Assembly (NCBI RefSeq): GCF_024189295.1
Contig: NZ_JAIZEN010000001.1
Location: 434,001 to 498,000, forward strand
Source: Halobacillus sp. A1
GTDB lineage: Bacteria; Bacillota; Bacilli; Bacillales; Halobacillaceae
Length of the DNA stretch: 64,000 bases
Direction: 5' to 3'
The translations under genes were made by a program, and so were the position numbers. Below, piece after piece: positions 52,113-60,934 of the stretch. The first letter of the stretch is position 1. Each line of letters starts with the position of its first letter. Under the pieces are notes generated by a model. It did no database searches. It was not told the origin of the DNA and saw nothing but the letters and a program-made list of their open reading frames with translations.

Positions 52113-53105
52113 CTATAGCTTCACTATAGTACGCCCGCGTGTTTCACCATGTAGAATAGCTTCCAACGTACTTGGTACTTCTTCCAGGTTGATGACCGAT
52201 TTCAATTGGTCGAAGGAATGAGTAGTCTTCATATCGTTGGCTAATCGATGCCAGATTTTCTTTCTTTTCTCCATTGGGCAATAGACGGAGTCAATACCAA
52301 TAAGACTAGTACCCCGTAAAATGAAAGGATAAACTTCTGTTGGAATTTTTGTTCCTCCTGTCAATCCACTTACGGCTACCGAACCGTTGTACTGTAAATG
52401 ACTGATAATGGAAGCTAATTGTTCGCCTCCAACTGGATCGACGGCTGCGGCCCAGCGTTCACTTGCAATCGGTTTAAGTTTTCCATCATATACATCTTCA
52501 CGTGTAAGAACTTTTTCAGCTCCTAATTCTTTTAAGTACTCCGTGTGTTCAAGACTTCCTGTGCTTGCTTCTACGTTATAGCCTCTTTTAGCGAGCAAGG
52601 CTATAGCCATGCTGCCTACACCACCTGTAGCTCCAGTGACTAATACAGGACCGTTTTCCGGCTTAAGTCCTGACTGCTCCAGCTCGTGTACAGACAGTGC
52701 AGCTGTGAATCCGGCAGTTCCATAGATCATAGCCTCTTCAAGGGTCAAACCTTCAGGGAGGGAGACAACCCATTCTGCTGGAACACTTGCATACTCACTG
52801 TAACCCCCATGATGGTTTACTCCGATTTCATAGCTAGTGGCAATTACCTTGTCTCCCTTTTTAAACCGGGGATCATTTGATTCTTCAACTTCTCCTGAAA
52901 GGTCAATTCCAGGGATTATTGGATATTTTTTCACTAGTGGATTGTTTGGGGTGGAAACCATCCCGTCTTTGTAGTTAACGCTGGAGTAATGAACTTTAAT
53001 GAATACTTCGCTGTCGGACAGTTCTTTTTTTGCGATATTCTCAATTTTTCCTTCTATATCCCCATTTTCCTTTTGGGCGATCTGATAAGCTTGGAACTTA
53101 GACAT
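52113..53105 (-). CDS. YhdH/YhfP-family acrylyl-CoA reductase-like MDR
   Basis: A 330-residue zinc-free medium-chain reductase of the YhdH/YhfP (AcuI) group. Motifs: VHYSSVNYKDGMVSTPNNPL, IIPGIDLSGEV, YGTAGFTAALSVHELEQSGL and VLVTGATGGVGSMAIALLAK. AcuI members reduce acryloyl-CoA with NADPH, which matters for DMSP users in marine habitats; that use here is inference. ATG 53105 is 9 bases after AGGAGTG. Confidence 0.92.
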   Translation of the reverse strand: MSKFQAYQIAQKENGDIEGKIENIAKKELSDSEVFIKVHYSSVNYKDGMVSTPNNPLVKKYPIIPGIDLSGEVEESNDPRFKKGDKVIATSYEIGVNHHGGYSEYASVPAEWVVSLPEGLTLEEAMIYGTAGFTAALSVHELEQSGLKPENGPVLVTGATGGVGSMAIALLAKRGYNVEASTGSLEHTEYLKELGAEKVLTREDVYDGKLKPIASERWAAAVDPVGGEQLASIISHLQYNGSVAVSGLTGGTKIPTEVYPFILRGTSLIGIDSVYCPMEKRKKIWHRLANDMKTTHSFDQLKSVINLEEVPSTLEAILHGETRGRTIVKL

Positions 53106-53119
53106 TATGAACACTCCTA

Positions 53120-53329
53120 TTACTTATTAGACTTTTTATTTTTTAAATCTTCATCATATTTTTCTTCTGTAGAGGAGTCATTTTTTGAGGTGCGGCCTCT
53201 TTCTACTTCCTTTTCCTCTTTCCGCATATCCTTATCAGGGACAGGGTCTTCAGGTCTTTTTTCTTCTTCTTTGAGCTTTCTTTCTATTTCATCTGAACTG
53301 TAATTAGCTTTGTTTTTATCATCTGTCAC
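53120..53329 (-). CDS. Small highly charged protein
   Basis: A 69-residue hydrophilic protein made mostly of Lys, Glu, Asp and Ser (EEEKRPEDPVPDKDMRKEEK). GTG start 7 bases after GGAGG. Probably disordered. It lies 14 bases before the YhfP-like gene on the same strand. Function unknown. Confidence 0.65.
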   Translation of the reverse strand: MTDDKNKANYSSDEIERKLKEEEKRPEDPVPDKDMRKEEKEVERGRTSKNDSSTEEKYDEDLKNKKSNK

Positions 53330-53446
53330 AGAAACACCTCCATAATAGATATAAACCGTGTTCCTTTTTCTGGATCATTTTAAACAGTTTAGATTTAATT
53401 TTAAGCGGGGAATTTAAAAAACCTATGCTTGTGAGCAGAGGTTTAA

Positions 53447-54118
53447 TTACGATTCATTATTATGACATTTTTTATCTTTCGTTTCGCCTTTCCACTTACT
53501 GGTTAAATTTTTAATGAATGTTATTTCCATTATAAAATTAATGGCAATACTTAATATCAGGCCATGTAATATAACTCCGAAAATGGTGAAAACAACCACA
53601 ATAACGTGACCTACAATAGTTTCTGGTTCAAAGCCTGCCCTTCCGAAAAATGTGAGAGCTCTCAGAGAGTGCCATAGAGTCTCAGGGTAGCTGTTCAGAT
53701 TGTCTTCAATATTCTTCATAGGAATGATTAAAATGAAAGTGATGATTGCAGTAAGCCCCATGACGTAGGATAAGTGCTGTCTTTTCAGAAATTTTATAAA
53801 TGGCATCGTATAATATTTGGTAATAGACTTCAACCTTAGTAGGTGAAGGATTCTAGCAAATCTGGCGAATTGGAAAATAGCATCTAAAGGAATCGCTGCT
53901 ATTACTATGAAAGGGTTTTTCTTTATAAAATCCCATTTTTTGGAGGAGTTATAAAATCTATAAATGAAATCAACGAAAAAGATACTCCACGTCCCCCAGA
54001 CTATATAACTATCATATTCATTTTGCTGCCAAATTGTCGCTACAGAAAATGCGGCCAGGCCGAGCATCAGGAGTTCATAGATTACTTGTTTTGTACTTTT
54101 GTCAGCAAATACTGCCAT
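53447..54118 (-). CDS. Voltage-gated channel-like protein without GYG filter
   Basis: A 223-residue membrane protein with the layout of a small ion channel: S1-S3-like helices, an S4-like FARFARILHLLRLKS (Arg spacing), then S5, a pore loop and S6. Where K+ channels have TVGYGD the pore loop reads TFFGRAGFEP. The permeant ion is therefore doubtful: it may be a non-selective or non-conducting relative. GGAGGAATAG precedes the ATG. Monocistronic. Confidence 0.75.
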   Translation of the reverse strand: MAVFADKSTKQVIYELLMLGLAAFSVATIWQQNEYDSYIVWGTWSIFFVDFIYRFYNSSKKWDFIKKNPFIVIAAIPLDAIFQFARFARILHLLRLKSITKYYTMPFIKFLKRQHLSYVMGLTAIITFILIIPMKNIEDNLNSYPETLWHSLRALTFFGRAGFEPETIVGHVIVVVFTIFGVILHGLILSIAINFIMEITFIKNLTSKWKGETKDKKCHNNES

Positions 54119-54244
54119 TTCTATTCCTCCTGATTTAAAAATGTAAAACTATTATATCATTGATATCATAATATCGAATCCTGTTGAAAATTATCTCATG
54201 TGATAAAATTAGCATACCTATAAAAATTAAAAGGGGCGTGCAGG

Positions 54245-54820
54245 GTGAGGAAAATTTTTAATCGGACGGTATGGTTTTTGTTCATTACTACAGCAGGCGG
54301 CACGCTTTTATATACATTAATTGAAATCCAGGATAGACGAGATAATAGTTTTTATGTAGAGGAGGGAGAGCTCCCATCTGACCTTCATCCTACTGTAGAA
54401 CGGAAGAAAAATCAGCTGGTCGACGAAGCGGAAAGTATAGGAATAGAAGTGGTCATCACGGAAGAAGTGCGTTCGATAGAAGAGCAGGAAAAAATATATG
54501 AGCAGGGAAGGTCAACAGATGGGGAAGTGGTGACGAATGCGGATGGGGGAGAATCCTATCACAATTATGGACTTGCCATAGATTTTGCTTTGCTGAATGA
54601 AGATGAAAGAGTGGTGTGGGATATGGAGCGTGATGGCAATGATAACGGGGAAGCGGACTGGATGGAAGTCGTCGATATAGCTAAAGGACTGGGGTTTGAA
54701 TGGGGCGGGGATTGGCGGTCTTTTAAAGATTATCCTCATTTTCAAATGGATTTTGGACTGAGTATAAGAGAATTGAAGAATGGAAAAAGACCAAAAGCAG
54801 AGCCAATCAGTGAATCATAG
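54245..54820 (+). CDS. M15 peptidase (VanY/CwlK-type peptidoglycan endopeptidase)
   Basis: A 191-residue protein with an N-terminal membrane anchor (TVWFLFITTAGGTLLYTLI) and an extracellular M15 domain. Zinc motif: SYHNYGLAIDF (His-x6-Asp) and the second His in YPHFQ. The catalytic Glu/Asp region is in WGGDWRSFKD. Likely L-Ala-D-Glu endopeptidase (CwlK-like) or D,D-carboxypeptidase. GTG start with AAGGGG 9 bases upstream. Confidence 0.9.
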   Translation: MRKIFNRTVWFLFITTAGGTLLYTLIEIQDRRDNSFYVEEGELPSDLHPTVERKKNQLVDEAESIGIEVVITEEVRSIEEQEKIYEQGRSTDGEVVTNADGGESYHNYGLAIDFALLNEDERVVWDMERDGNDNGEADWMEVVDIAKGLGFEWGGDWRSFKDYPHFQMDFGLSIRELKNGKRPKAEPISES

Positions 54821-54853
54821 AAAAGCCAGTTGACTTGAAGTCAACTGGCTTTA
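54821..54853. terminator. Bidirectional terminator
   Basis: AAAGCCAGTTGACTT pairs with AAGTCAACTGGCTTT almost without loop; serves both convergent genes. Confidence 0.93.
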
Positions 54854-55774
54854 TTAAATCTTTCCACTTTCAAATGGTTTGATCATAGCATGAATCGTCT
54901 GAATATAAGGAAGGGCAACATCGCGGTCGTCCCCTAGACGAAGGGCTCCTCCATGCAGGTGTTCCACTTCAAGTGGCAGTCCTTTCCTTCGGTCTTGATG
55001 CATAGAAGAGGTCATCTCGTGATCCAGACCTTTAAGACGTTCAAATGCATTTTCTACTTGCTCCTGCGTTATTTCAATCTCATGGGCGTTTGCCAGAGAT
55101 TTCATCTCTTCCAGTACTCGTTTAGCTATTCCTAACGTTTGAGGAGTCTTTTTCACATCACCAATCGAGAGGTTTGTCGACGTAGTGATCCCTGAGAAAG
55201 CCGTGATGAACATGTACTTACTCCACATATCCTCTAAAATATGCGGGCTTTGTCTACCGCTCATGTTCGCTTGATTACAAGCGAGGCTCAGCTCTTCGCA
55301 GAGACTTTGCTGAGAGGGGTGCAGCGGTCCGAATACGAGGTCGTGAAATGGACTTGAGTGAATGACGTGCCCTTTGTCATCCAATGTGGCAATGATATAA
55401 GCTAGACCGCCTATGACAGCTTCCTCCCCAAGCTCTTTTTGCAGGATAGGTAAATGCTCTATCCCATTTAGAACAGGAAAGACCTTTGCGCCCTGTTGTA
55501 CGAGCTGCTTCAGCCACTCGATGGTTCCATGAAGATGATAGCCTTTAACAGATAAGAAGACTAAATCTGCTCCCTCTACTTCTTCGGGATCCTTTGCTAT
55601 TTGTACATCAGGTACTTGATAATCTCCCAATTCGCTATATATAGTCAAGCCGTTATCTTTTAATTGTTCAGCTCGTCCTTCACGAACCAGGTAGACTACT
55701 TCATGGCCTGCTTCCTGCCAGCGCGCACCATAGTATGCGCCTAATGCGCCGGCTCCTAATACTACTATTTTCAT
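54854..55774 (-). CDS. Ketopantoate reductase (ApbA/PanE) family protein
   Basis: A 306-residue NADPH-dependent reductase. The N-terminal loop is KIVVLGAGALGAYYGARW, FLSVKGYHL follows with the conserved Lys, then VLNGIEHLP and the C-terminal helical SKYMFITAFSGITT. The region HQDRRKGLPLEVEHLHGG is the usual substrate end. It may make pantoate or act on another 2-keto acid; no pantothenate genes are near. AGGAGG precedes the ATG. Confidence 0.92.
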   Translation of the reverse strand: MKIVVLGAGALGAYYGARWQEAGHEVVYLVREGRAEQLKDNGLTIYSELGDYQVPDVQIAKDPEEVEGADLVFLSVKGYHLHGTIEWLKQLVQQGAKVFPVLNGIEHLPILQKELGEEAVIGGLAYIIATLDDKGHVIHSSPFHDLVFGPLHPSQQSLCEELSLACNQANMSGRQSPHILEDMWSKYMFITAFSGITTSTNLSIGDVKKTPQTLGIAKRVLEEMKSLANAHEIEITQEQVENAFERLKGLDHEMTSSMHQDRRKGLPLEVEHLHGGALRLGDDRDVALPYIQTIHAMIKPFESGKI

Positions 55775-55797
55775 GTAACATTCCTCCTGCGAAGAAA

Positions 55798-56181
55798 TTA
55801 AACTAACTTGAACTTAGACGTTATGACTTTATTCATCTCTACAATGTCTTTAATGTGATCGTTCAAATAGTGAATCATATCATTTGATCCTGTCTTTTTC
55901 ATCACTTCATAATAGTGGTCTTCGTCTTTATACACTGATTGACCAAGTATTAAATCTTCATCCTCCTCTAACTCGAACAGGTTAAGGATTCCCATAGACC
56001 CTTGTTCACCTGTCAGTTCGTTCGGTAAGTATACTGTGTGTTCAAGGGTACCGTGAGATAATAGAATATCACCAGTTTTATTAGCCATCTTAACGAATCT
56101 CTGGGCACGATCTTTTTTCACTCGGAAAAAACAGATAATAGTAAATATGGCTATACGCCCTCCTTTTTTTGTGGACTGCAT
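55798..56181 (-). CDS. DUF1428-like protein, paralogue 1; start uncertain
   Basis: Up to 127 residues if ATG 56181 is used, but that ATG has no binding site. A strong AAAAAAAGGAGG lies inside the frame, and the next in-frame codons are ATA GCC ATA TTT. Homology to the next gene begins there, which suggests the real start is ATA 56154 or ATA 56148, or that the start codon has been lost. The domain (FFRVKKDRAQRFVKMANKTG, then GSMGILNLFELEEDEDLILG) looks like a small alpha/beta-barrel DUF1428 protein. Function unknown. Confidence 0.65.
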   Translation of the reverse strand: MQSTKKGGRIAIFTIICFFRVKKDRAQRFVKMANKTGDILLSHGTLEHTVYLPNELTGEQGSMGILNLFELEEDEDLILGQSVYKDEDHYYEVMKKTGSNDMIHYLNDHIKDIVEMNKVITSKFKLV

Positions 56182-56193
56182 TCTAAATCAGCC

Positions 56194-56562
56194 CTACACT
56201 TCCGACTCAGCATCATAAAAAGTGGAGGTGATGAGTGAAGTAAAGTCAATAAATTCGGCAAGTTGTTCATATAGGTGCTTGAGCAAGTCGTCTTGTTTAA
56301 TACCTTCCATGCCTTGTGTATAGTCTTCTTTGGATGGGAAAATCACTTTTCCTAGAAAAACCACTTCTCCATCCTGCAGCTCAAAGAGATTCAGAAGTCC
56401 CATAGAGCCGTGCCTTCCTGTAAGTGCATCTTCCTGATACAAAAAAGGTTCCCCGCCGTAAGAACGAATGAGCGGTTTTGCTTTTTGGGCTATCTTGGTG
56501 AAGCGGTGTAAATCGTCTTTATGAACTCTAACTATATATAGTGAAACAAATATAATAATCAC
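56194..56562 (-). CDS. DUF1428-like protein, paralogue 2
   Basis: A 122-residue tandem paralogue of the next-downstream gene: HKDDLHRFTKIAQKAKPLIR and GSMGLLNLFELQDGEVVFLG align well with it. GTG 56562 sits inside CGGGGTGAT, so the binding site overlaps the start; the ATA TTT found at the same aligned place in paralogue 1 is also here (ATA 56553). The pair is followed by a PanE-like gene. Function unknown. Confidence 0.68.
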   Translation of the reverse strand: MIIIFVSLYIVRVHKDDLHRFTKIAQKAKPLIRSYGGEPFLYQEDALTGRHGSMGLLNLFELQDGEVVFLGKVIFPSKEDYTQGMEGIKQDDLLKHLYEQLAEFIDFTSLITSTFYDAESEV

Positions 56563-56579
56563 CCCGTTTAAGTAGAATA

Positions 56580-56873
56580 TTAATTCTTTGTTTCAATGGC
56601 TGCATCGATTAGTAAGACTAGGGCTGTAATTGTATGCATAATCCAGCCGATAATAGGGATAGCTCCAACAAAGCTCGTAATCATCCCTAAAATACTGCCT
56701 GCACTGAATTTAGAATCTTTAATGGATAAAATCAAGGTAATGGTATGGAGGGCGAACATGAACAGCAAAGGGGTCCATGACATGCTGACAATAAAAGTTC
56801 CTCCAGCTAGAGGAATAGCAAGCAAACCCTCTAAAACCCCTGAAATCCATTTTAGAAGAGTGGTCCTATTCAT
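56580..56873 (-). CDS. Small membrane protein, unknown function
   Basis: A 97-residue protein with three hydrophobic helices (about 12-30, 35-50, 60-92) and short loops; a Gly-rich stretch GSILGMITSFVGAIPIIGWI is notable. AAAGGAG precedes the ATG by about 12 bases. It lies 17 bases upstream of paralogue 2 on the same strand, so the three small genes may form an operon. Confidence 0.65.
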   Translation of the reverse strand: MNRTTLLKWISGVLEGLLAIPLAGGTFIVSMSWTPLLFMFALHTITLILSIKDSKFSAGSILGMITSFVGAIPIIGWIMHTITALVLLIDAAIETKN

Positions 56874-56963
56874 ATTTATATCATTACTCCTTTAAAGTGT
56901 ATTTGGCTTATATGTTTCTATATTCGCCATCGTATTCTAAAAACCCTCTAATTTCAACATAGC

Positions 56964-56994
56964 AAAAAAGACTAACCGTAATTGGAAAGTCTTT
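56964..56994 (-). terminator. Terminator of mreBH
   Basis: On the minus strand AAAGACT and AGTCTTT pair across 14 bases, then TTTTTG. Confidence 0.65.
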
Positions 56995-57043
56995 CTTACT
57001 TGGATATTATTAGATTGACGGTCTCATGTCTACTAATGTGAGT

Positions 57044-58051
57044 TTATTTAGCGGCTTTTTCAAGCTTCTGAATCATCTTAATAGAGCGTCCAGTTCCAAT
57101 CGCTACTGATTCAAGAGGACTTGGTGCCATATGGACAGGAACGGAAATTTCCTGGGATAACCACTCCTGCATCCCTTTCAAAAGGGCTCCGCCTCCCGTA
57201 AGAATTACCCCGTGGTCGACGATATCCCCGCTTAATTCCGGCGGGCAGTCTTCTAAAGTAGCTCTGATAGTTTCGAGCAATTGCTCAAGTGACTCTTTAA
57301 GGGCCGACTGGATTTCAGTGGAAGAAAGCTCGATTGTTTTAGGGAGACCTGTTACCATATCTCTTCCGCGAACATCCATTTTTTCTTCAGGGTGTTCTAC
57401 CAAGGCGTAGCCGATTTCCATTTTGATTTGTTCCGCTGTTCTTTCACCAATCAATACGTTATAAGATTTACGGACATATTGAATGATTTCTTCATCCATA
57501 ACATCTCCACCCATACGGATCGAACGGCAAGATACAACTCCGCCAAATGAGATGATAGCGACTTCACTTGTTCCGCCGCCGATATCAATGATGACGTTAG
57601 CTACAGGTTCATCTACAGGAAGGTCTGCACCTATGGCAGCGGCGATCGGTTCTTCAATCAAGTGTACTTGTTTAGCACCATAACTTTTTACGGCATTGTG
57701 GATGGCACGGCGTTCAACAGAGGTAGAGCCTGATGGCGTACAGATTACTACCGTTGGTTTACGCATGGATACACCGGACTTGCTGCTTACTTTTTTCATA
57801 AGTTCCTTCAGCATTTGAGCCGTCATATCATAATCTGCGATGACTCCATCTCGCAGCGGTCTTACAGGAATGATATTCCTCGGCGTCTTACCTATCATTT
57901 CCTTCGCTTCTTTTCCTACGGCAACCACACTTTTAGTTTCTGTGTTATAAGCAACAACAGATGGCTCATTTAAAAGAATTCCCTTAGACTTTGAATATAT
58001 AAGTATGTTAGCTGTACCTAAATCTATTCCTATCTCTGCAGTTGAAAACAT
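57044..58051 (-). CDS. mreBH: Actin-like cell shape protein MreBH
   Basis: A 335-residue bacterial actin. Phosphate 1 loop [15 protein letters not shown], phosphate 2 [20 protein letters not shown], adenosine motif [14 protein letters not shown]. The sequence follows B. subtilis MreBH more closely than MreB or Mbl, and it is a stand-alone gene as mreBH is. It guides cell wall synthesis and lytic enzymes along the side wall. ATG 58051 is 8 bases after GGAGGT. Confidence 0.93.
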   Translation of the reverse strand: MFSTAEIGIDLGTANILIYSKSKGILLNEPSVVAYNTETKSVVAVGKEAKEMIGKTPRNIIPVRPLRDGVIADYDMTAQMLKELMKKVSSKSGVSMRKPTVVICTPSGSTSVERRAIHNAVKSYGAKQVHLIEEPIAAAIGADLPVDEPVANVIIDIGGGTSEVAIISFGGVVSCRSIRMGGDVMDEEIIQYVRKSYNVLIGERTAEQIKMEIGYALVEHPEEKMDVRGRDMVTGLPKTIELSSTEIQSALKESLEQLLETIRATLEDCPPELSGDIVDHGVILTGGGALLKGMQEWLSQEISVPVHMAPSPLESVAIGTGRSIKMIQKLEKAAK

Positions 58052-58216
58052 GTAGCGTACCTCCAAATTTATGACAGATTCTTATATAAGTTTCTTGAAC
58101 TAACTTTTTTTTGTGGGGGTCGAACCAAAAAGAATTATTTGGTGCTGTGAACTGGTGGTCGATCATGCCCATACGCGTGTATACTATGGATAACAGAAGC
58201 AAAGGAGTTTTTACAG

Positions 58217-58963
58217 ATGGAACGGTATTTAAAACACCAAGAAATCATTGAAAAATCAACTAAAATCAATCAATCCTATGAACTGGACCCGATTTTTTTT
58301 GACGATATAGTTGACGAGTTATTAAATAGTGAACTAAATACGGAGGACGTGATACTGAACGGGTTTCAAAGACTACTTTCAGAAGTGGACCAGGAAATCA
58401 GCAGAATGGAGCAGTTTTCAAATATGGAAGCTAGCTGTTTCAAAGGGTGTGCCTTCTGTTGTTATTTTCCTATAATTACTAGTGAAATGGAAGCGAAGAT
58501 GTTGTTTCAGTCTATAAAAAATTTCCCCCAAAAAAGAAAACAGGCCATTTATGACCATTGGGACAGATACTTCCAAGACCAAAAAAATAAATTAAAACAA
58601 GCATTATCTATGGATTTTACGGACGAATCAACGAAACTTGATTACAAGAAGCTGAATATGCCTTGTCCGATGCTTGATCCAACCACACAAGCCTGTATGG
58701 CGTATGAGGTCCGCCCGATTCCTTGCAGAACGTATTTGAACTATTCCGATCCTCAAGTCTGTGCAGAAAATCATCTTCCGAAAGAACCATTCAGCTATGA
58801 ATTTCTTTATGATTACTATTTTGGAGCCGTAAATGAACTAGTGCAAGTGTTGTATGAAAATGGAGAAGAATTATTTATAGACTATCCAAGTGATGCCTGG
58901 AGCTATGATTATTTGCCCGCCTGGGTTCAAAAGTGGAGAGAGGGGACGCTGCATGAAGTATAA
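58217..58963 (+). CDS. YkgJ-family cysteine-cluster protein
   Basis: A 248-residue protein with the YkgJ metal-binding pattern: SCFKGCAFCCYFPI near residue 75, then MPCPML, ACMAYEVRPIPCRTY and VCAEN. The Cys set suggests an iron-sulfur cluster or zinc. The role is unknown. It overlaps the MOSC gene by 11 bases, so they are co-translated. GCAAAGGAG precedes the ATG. Confidence 0.87.
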   Translation: MERYLKHQEIIEKSTKINQSYELDPIFFDDIVDELLNSELNTEDVILNGFQRLLSEVDQEISRMEQFSNMEASCFKGCAFCCYFPIITSEMEAKMLFQSIKNFPQKRKQAIYDHWDRYFQDQKNKLKQALSMDFTDESTKLDYKKLNMPCPMLDPTTQACMAYEVRPIPCRTYLNYSDPQVCAENHLPKEPFSYEFLYDYYFGAVNELVQVLYENGEELFIDYPSDAWSYDYLPAWVQKWREGTLHEV

Positions 58964-59591
58964 GCTTGTATCTTTAAATGTGGGGAGACCTGAACGGTAT
59001 GATACGGACAAAGGAGAAATTACGAGCGCTTATCGTAAAAAGCCGGTGTTTGAGCCAGTTTATTTGAACGAGTTGAATTTTACTGGAGATGAACAAGCAG
59101 ATAAAGAGAATCATGGCGGGGTAGATCAGGCTGTCTGTCTATATCCTGCACAGCACTATAAGTATTTTGAAAAAGAGTATGACAAGAGGTTTCCATTTCC
59201 TTCTTTTGGAGAAAATATAACGGTAGAAGGTATTGATGAGCGGACAACGAATATAGGGGATATATTTACTATTGGTGAAGCTGAGCTTCAAGTAACCAAG
59301 CCGAGGAAACCTTGCTATATCATAGCTCGCACTCATGGCATCGAAGGTTTTCCTAAACTAGTTAAGGAAACGGGTTTTACAGGATTTTACCTAAGAGTAC
59401 TGCGCGAAGGTTTTATTCAGGCTGGTGATCAACTTATTTTGAAATCGTCTGGACCTGAAAGTGTCACAATAGCAGACGTCAATGATGTACTCTATAATGA
59501 TCCGATGAATCAAGAAAAGATCAATAGGATTCTGCAAGTAAAAGCTCTCCCTTTAGAAGATCGTCTTGCTTATGAACGACGTTTGCTTTAA
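58953..59591 (+). CDS. MOSC-domain protein (YiiM/YflK-like)
   Basis: A 212-residue MOSC protein with the YiiM-type 3-alpha C-terminal part. Signature: ENHGGVDQAVCLYPAQHY, FGENITVEG and the conserved Cys in KPRKPCYIIA, which should bind the molybdenum cofactor. Relatives detoxify N-hydroxylated compounds. ATG 58953 follows GAGAGGGG; overlaps the YkgJ gene. Substrate unknown. Confidence 0.9.
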   Translation: MKYKLVSLNVGRPERYDTDKGEITSAYRKKPVFEPVYLNELNFTGDEQADKENHGGVDQAVCLYPAQHYKYFEKEYDKRFPFPSFGENITVEGIDERTTNIGDIFTIGEAELQVTKPRKPCYIIARTHGIEGFPKLVKETGFTGFYLRVLREGFIQAGDQLILKSSGPESVTIADVNDVLYNDPMNQEKINRILQVKALPLEDRLAYERRLL

Positions 59592-59609
59592 ATGAGAGGA
59601 GGAGAACTT

Positions 59610-59981
59610 ATGGATTTAGGTCATTTGGTTGAAGAAAAGATTAGAGCGTCTATTAAGCAGGGGGATTTTGATCATTTACCAGGAAAAGGGAAACCGCTGC
59701 CTAAGGATGATCTAGCTTATGTGCCAGACGACTTGCGAAATAGCTATCGCATTTTAAAAAATGCTAATATACTTCCGGAAGAGATGCAGCTAAAAAAAGA
59801 AATTGTACAGTTAGAGCAATTAATAGCAGAGAGCGAAAAGTGTGAAGAAACTTCAAGGTGGAATGTTCAGCTTACTGAAAAGAAGTTGAGGTACAATATG
59901 CTGATGGAAAAGAGGAAGCTTCAAAGTTCTCAAGCTTTTCGCCAGTATAGCAGCAAGATCGAACGTAAATTTGGATGGTGA
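59610..59981 (+). CDS. DUF1992 (DnaJ C28-like) protein
   Basis: A 123-residue DUF1992 protein: LVEEKIRASIKQGDFDHLPG, then KGKPLPKDDL near the N terminus and a helical C-terminal half. The family is related to the DNAJC28 conserved region and has no firm function. GAGGAGGAG precedes ATG 59610, 18 bases after the MOSC stop. Confidence 0.87.
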   Translation: MDLGHLVEEKIRASIKQGDFDHLPGKGKPLPKDDLAYVPDDLRNSYRILKNANILPEEMQLKKEIVQLEQLIAESEKCEETSRWNVQLTEKKLRYNMLMEKRKLQSSQAFRQYSSKIERKFGW

Positions 59982-60009
59982 ATAACGCTTTGTGCGGGAG
60001 GTTTTATAG

Positions 60010-60675
60010 ATGTGTGGAAGGTTTACACTTACGGTTGATGAGAGGGATATTAGGAATGAGTTCGAACTGAATTCCCCTATTCCAGAATTCGAACAAAGGT
60101 ATAATATTGCTCCAGGTCAAAAAGTATTGGCGGTTATAAACGATGGAGAGAAGAATCGTGCGGGCTATATGTACTGGGGGCTTGTTCCATCGTGGGCCAA
60201 AGATCCCAAAATTGGCTATAAGATGATCAATGCCCGAAGTGAAACAGCTCACAAGAAACCCAGTTTTAAAAACCTGATGGCCAAGAAGCGTTGCTTAATC
60301 ATTGCAGATAGTTTTTATGAATGGAAACGTAAAGATAAAATAAAACAGCCTTATAGAATTAAGCCCACAGATAGAAAGCTATTCACTTTTGCGGGATTAT
60401 GGGACCAATGGAAAACTCAGGAGGAGGAACGTTTCACGTGTACGATTTTAACAAGGGAGGCCAATGCCTTCATGGAAAGTATCCATGATCGGATGCCCGT
60501 CATCCTTCCAAAAAATAGTCAATCTGAGTGGATCGCGCCATCAACATTAAAGCCAGAAGATGCCCATGATTTTATAAATAAACTGACGATGGAAGAACTT
60601 GAAGCAAATGAAGTAAGCACGTACGTAAACTCTGCAAAAAACGAAGGCCCGGAATGTATCCGAACGCTAAGTTGA
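60010..60675 (+). CDS. SRAP-family abasic-site DNA-crosslink protein (YedK/HMCES type)
   Basis: A 221-residue SRAP protein. Cys2 (MCGRFTLT) is the catalytic residue that crosslinks to abasic sites in single-stranded DNA. Other signatures: YNIAPGQ, WGLVPSWAKDP, INARSETAH, ADSFYEWK (catalytic Glu) and IHDRMPVIL (His). It protects abasic sites during replication. GGGAGG precedes the ATG by 9 bases. The 60676-60934 spacer has no clear feature. Confidence 0.95.
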   Translation: MCGRFTLTVDERDIRNEFELNSPIPEFEQRYNIAPGQKVLAVINDGEKNRAGYMYWGLVPSWAKDPKIGYKMINARSETAHKKPSFKNLMAKKRCLIIADSFYEWKRKDKIKQPYRIKPTDRKLFTFAGLWDQWKTQEEERFTCTILTREANAFMESIHDRMPVILPKNSQSEWIAPSTLKPEDAHDFINKLTMEELEANEVSTYVNSAKNEGPECIRTLS

Positions 60676-60934
60676 GTTAGTCACCATTGCTGGGGGTGGA
60701 TTCTGAGGTAATGGGTTTCGTTACATATAAAACTAGCGGAGCCTGGTTAATAAATTGCTAGATCTTGCAGGATCCCTGCTCCATCGTGCAGTGCTTTCAA
60801 GCTCCAATCGAATTACTCCGTACAGGTGAAATAAGGCTGTGATCGTAGTTTGCTGGCTGGTGTAAATTGTAGAACTCTGTTTTTTTATCATGTATAATTA
60901 CAAAATAAGTCGTATGTAATCGGAGGCTGTTTTT

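Noticed and set aside
53120-53329. Small charged protein as an antitoxin
   Set aside because: No toxin-like partner is adjacent and there is no DNA-binding motif.
60676-60934. Possible hairpin repeat copy before the PAS-GGDEF-EAL gene
   Set aside because: Short GC-rich words occur but the block order of repeats A to C is absent.
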